In this document: positions 61,701-64,000 of the stretch, piece after piece
Numbering within the stretch: position 1 is the stretch's first letter
Layout: every line of letters begins with the position of its first letter
Source: Viscum album
Taxonomy: Eukaryota; Streptophyta; Magnoliopsida; Santalales; Viscaceae
Reading direction: 5' to 3'
Length of the DNA: 64,000 nucleotides
NCBI GenBank assembly: GCA_963277665.1
Contig: OY728133.1
Location: 392,721,962-392,785,961 of the forward strand
Made by a program: the position numbers and the translations under genes
Notes under the pieces: generated by a model
What the model was told of the DNA's origin: nothing
The model's database searches: none
The model's input: only the letters and a program-made list of their open reading frames with translations

Positions 61701-64000
61701 GGTTGAATATTACATGTTAACAATGACCCATGGATCGTTCTCCTAAAATATAAACTCAATCATAATGCTTTTGGTCAGATTTCCGTACATCTGTTGTTGT
61801 TTTCACTTAAAATTCTGTCCATTTTAAACGAAAGAGAGACCCTTTGAGTGATATCGGCCACACTATGCCTTGTATTAACGCGTGGATGACTTGTAAACAT
61901 CACCAAATCATCCATGGATCGTTATACTAATGGATCAACACAATTCGAATGTGTTTCGTTGGATCTACGTATGTTATTTGATGTTTTCACCTAAAATTCT
62001 ATCCATTTTAAATGAAAGAGAGACCCTTTGAGTGATACCGGTCACACTGTCCCTTTGATTGAGGGGGGGTTGACTTGTACACATCACCAACAAACCCATG
62101 GATTGTTATCCTAAAGGATATACACAATCCAAATGTGTTTGGTTGGATTCATGTACGTCATTTGTTGCTTTCACTTAAAATTTTGTCCATTTTAATCGAA
62201 AGAGAGACCTTTTGAGTGATACCGACCACATTGTGCCTCGGATTGAGAAGGGGTTGACTCTTACAAATTCAAAATGACCCATGGGTCGTTCTCATAAAGG
62301 ATAACCATAATAAAAATGTGTTTGGTTGGGTTTTCATTGGTCAGTTGTTGTTTTCAATTAAAATTGTGTCCATTTAAAATGAAAGAGAGTCCCTTTGAGT
62401 GATACCGGCCACACCATGCCTCATATTGAGGAGGTATTGACTCATAAACATCAAAAATGATCTATGTATTGTTATACTAAAGTATAAACACAACAAGAAT
62501 GTGTTTTGTTAGATTTCCATACGTTGGTTGTTGTTTTCACTTAAAATTTTGTCCATTCTAAACAAAAGAGTGTCCCTTTGAGTGATACCAGCCACACCGT
62601 ACCTTAGATTGAGGCATGGTTGGATTGTACATGTCACCAAAACACCCATGGATTATTCTTCTAAAGTATAAACACAATACAAATGATTTTGGTCGGATTG
62701 GCATACGTCGGTTGTTGTTTTCACTTAAAATTTTGTCCATTTTAAACGAAAGAGAGACCCTTTTAGTGATACCGACCACACTATGCCTCAGATTGTGGTA
62801 GGGTTGACTCTTAAACATCAAAAATGACCAATGGATCATTATACTAAAGAATCAACACTATCCGAATGTGTTTGGTCAGATTTTGGTATGTCAATTGTTG
62901 TTTTCACTTAAAATTGTGTCCATTTTAACTAAAAGAGAGACCCTTTGATTGATACCGGCCACACCGTGCCTCATATTGAGGTGGGTTTAACTCTTACTTG
63001 TCACCAAACAACCCATGGATCGTTCTCATAAAGGATAAATAAAATCCTAATGATTTTGTTCAGATTTTTTTATGTCAGTTGTTGTTTTCACTTAAATTTT
63101 TTTTCCATTTTAATAGAAATAGAGACCCTTTTGGTGATACCAGCCACACCATGCCTCGGATTGAGGCGAGGTTAACACATACACATCCAAAATGACCCAT
63201 GTATCGTTCTCCTAAAGGATCAATACAATCCAATTGAGTTTGGTCAGATTTTTGTATGTCATTTGTTGTTTTCACTTAAAATTCTGTCCATTTTAAACAA
63301 AAGAGAGACCCTTTGAGTGATACTGACCACACCATGCCTTGGATTGTGACGAGGTTGACTCGTATACATCAAAAATGACCCATGGGTATTTCTCCTAAAT
63401 TATCAACACAGTACGAATTCATTTGGTCAGATTTCCGTACGTCAGTTGGTGTTTTCACTTAAAATTCTGTCCATTTTAAACGAAAGAGATACCTGTGACA
63501 CCGTGCCTCGGATTGAGGTGGGGTTGACTTTTACATGTCACCAATACACCCATGGATCATTCTACTAAAGTATAAAAATAATACAAATGCATTTGGTTGG
63601 ATTTATATACGTCATTTGGTGTTTCTACTTAAAATTATGTCTATTTTAAACCAAAGAGAAACCCTTTGAGTGATACTAGCCACATCGTGCCTCGGATTGA
63701 GGCGAGGTTGACTTTTACACATCAAAAATGACCCATGGATCGTTCTACTAAAGGATAAACACAACTTGAATGCATTTGGTTGGATTTCTGTACATCAATT
63801 TTTTTTTTTCACTTAAAATTTTGTCCATTTTAAACAAAAGAGAGACCCATTGAGTGATATCGGCCACACCATGCCTCGGATTGAGGCGGTGTTGACTTGT
63901 AAATGTCAGAAATGACCCATGGATATTTCTCCTAAAGGATCAACACAATAAGAATGCATTTGGTCAGATTTCTGTACGTCAGTTGGTGTTTTCACTTAAA
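58786..64000 (+). repeat. 183-bp satellite array, more than 28 monomers
   Basis: The conserved marker GAGAGACCCT recurs at 58901, 59084, 59267, 59450, 59635, 59819, 60002, 60185, about 60368, 60551, 60735, 60918, 61102, 61285, 61468 and on to 63840, with 183-185 bp spacing. One monomer (63486 to 63655) is shortened to 169 bp by loss of part of the conserved core. The core from TTGTTGTTTTCACTT through TGTCCATTTTAAAC to AGAGACCCTTTGAGTGAT is much better conserved than the rest. The array runs off the window end. Reading frames inside (58768-58956, 59723-59974, 62558-62839, 63075-63275) are by-products. Confidence 0.95.
59635..62201 (+). repeat. Two seven-monomer higher-order repeats of about 1283 bp
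   Basis: Monomers seven apart share private variants. 59819 and 61102 share 'ggccaaaac' and 'ataatgtatcaacacaat'. 60002 and 61285 share 'aaggttaaaca'. 60185 and 61468 share 'ttttcatacgttggttg'. 60368 and 61651 share 'aatgaaaaagaga'. 60551 and 61834 share 'gacttgtaaacatcac'. 60735 and 62018 share 'cctaaaggatatacacaat'. Neighbouring monomers lack these. The blocks are thus about 59635-60917 and 60918-62201. Confidence 0.75.

Noticed and set aside
62202..64000. Third higher-order repeat block
   Set aside because: Monomers from 62202 onwards do not share the private variants of the blocks at 59635 and 60918.

Overview
This window looks like heterochromatic DNA from a flowering plant with a large, repeat-rich nuclear genome. 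It is AT-rich and I find no intact host gene, tRNA or rRNA. Almost everything recognisable is a transposable element or a tandem repeat: plant-type Ty1/copia elements, a Ty3/gypsy chromovirus, one end of a CACTA DNA transposon, and satellite DNA. The species cannot be named from the sequence alone.

From 1 to about 47.4 kb the background is made of old, diverged copies of one long AT-rich repeat, called family X here. It begins TGTAACAMCC and behaves like a very long Ty3/gypsy-type LTR of about 4.7 kb. I see copies on the + strand at 5.5-23.6 kb (split by insertions) and 25.3-30.0 kb, and on the - strand at about 1-5.5 kb, 30-33.7 kb and 40.4-46.2 kb. The last one has a clean polypurine tract beside it. 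Two copia elements are nested in the first + copy. One is a young, internally deleted, gag-only derivative on the - strand (6315-9723), with a perfect 5-bp target duplication GATAA and TG...CA ends. The other is an old, full-length but heavily mutated copia on the + strand (10498-20402), with 2.17-kb LTRs, a tRNA-iMet-like primer site, and gag, protease, integrase, RT and RNase H remnants in order. The stretch 33.7-40.4 kb holds unclassified LTR-like debris and featureless AT-rich DNA.

From 47.4 to 57.4 kb lies a Ty3/gypsy chromovirus on the - strand, arranged LTR-internal-LTR-internal. A complete decayed gag-pol (gag, protease, RT, RNase H, integrase, chromodomain remnant) sits between two 2.3-2.5-kb LTRs. 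The outer LTR is followed by the integrase end of a second copy, which a CACTA transposon interrupts at 57364.

The CACTA terminus is followed by palindromic subterminal repeats, about 190 bp of plain DNA, a G-rich minisatellite (57.94-58.78 kb) and a satellite of 183-bp monomers that runs to the window end (more than 28 monomers). Part of the satellite is organised as a seven-monomer higher-order repeat of about 1283 bp. No right CACTA end is visible, so the satellite may lie inside the transposon. Both copia families carry a tandem array in U3, upstream of a TATA box, and family X carries about 190-bp direct repeats within its LTR-like unit.
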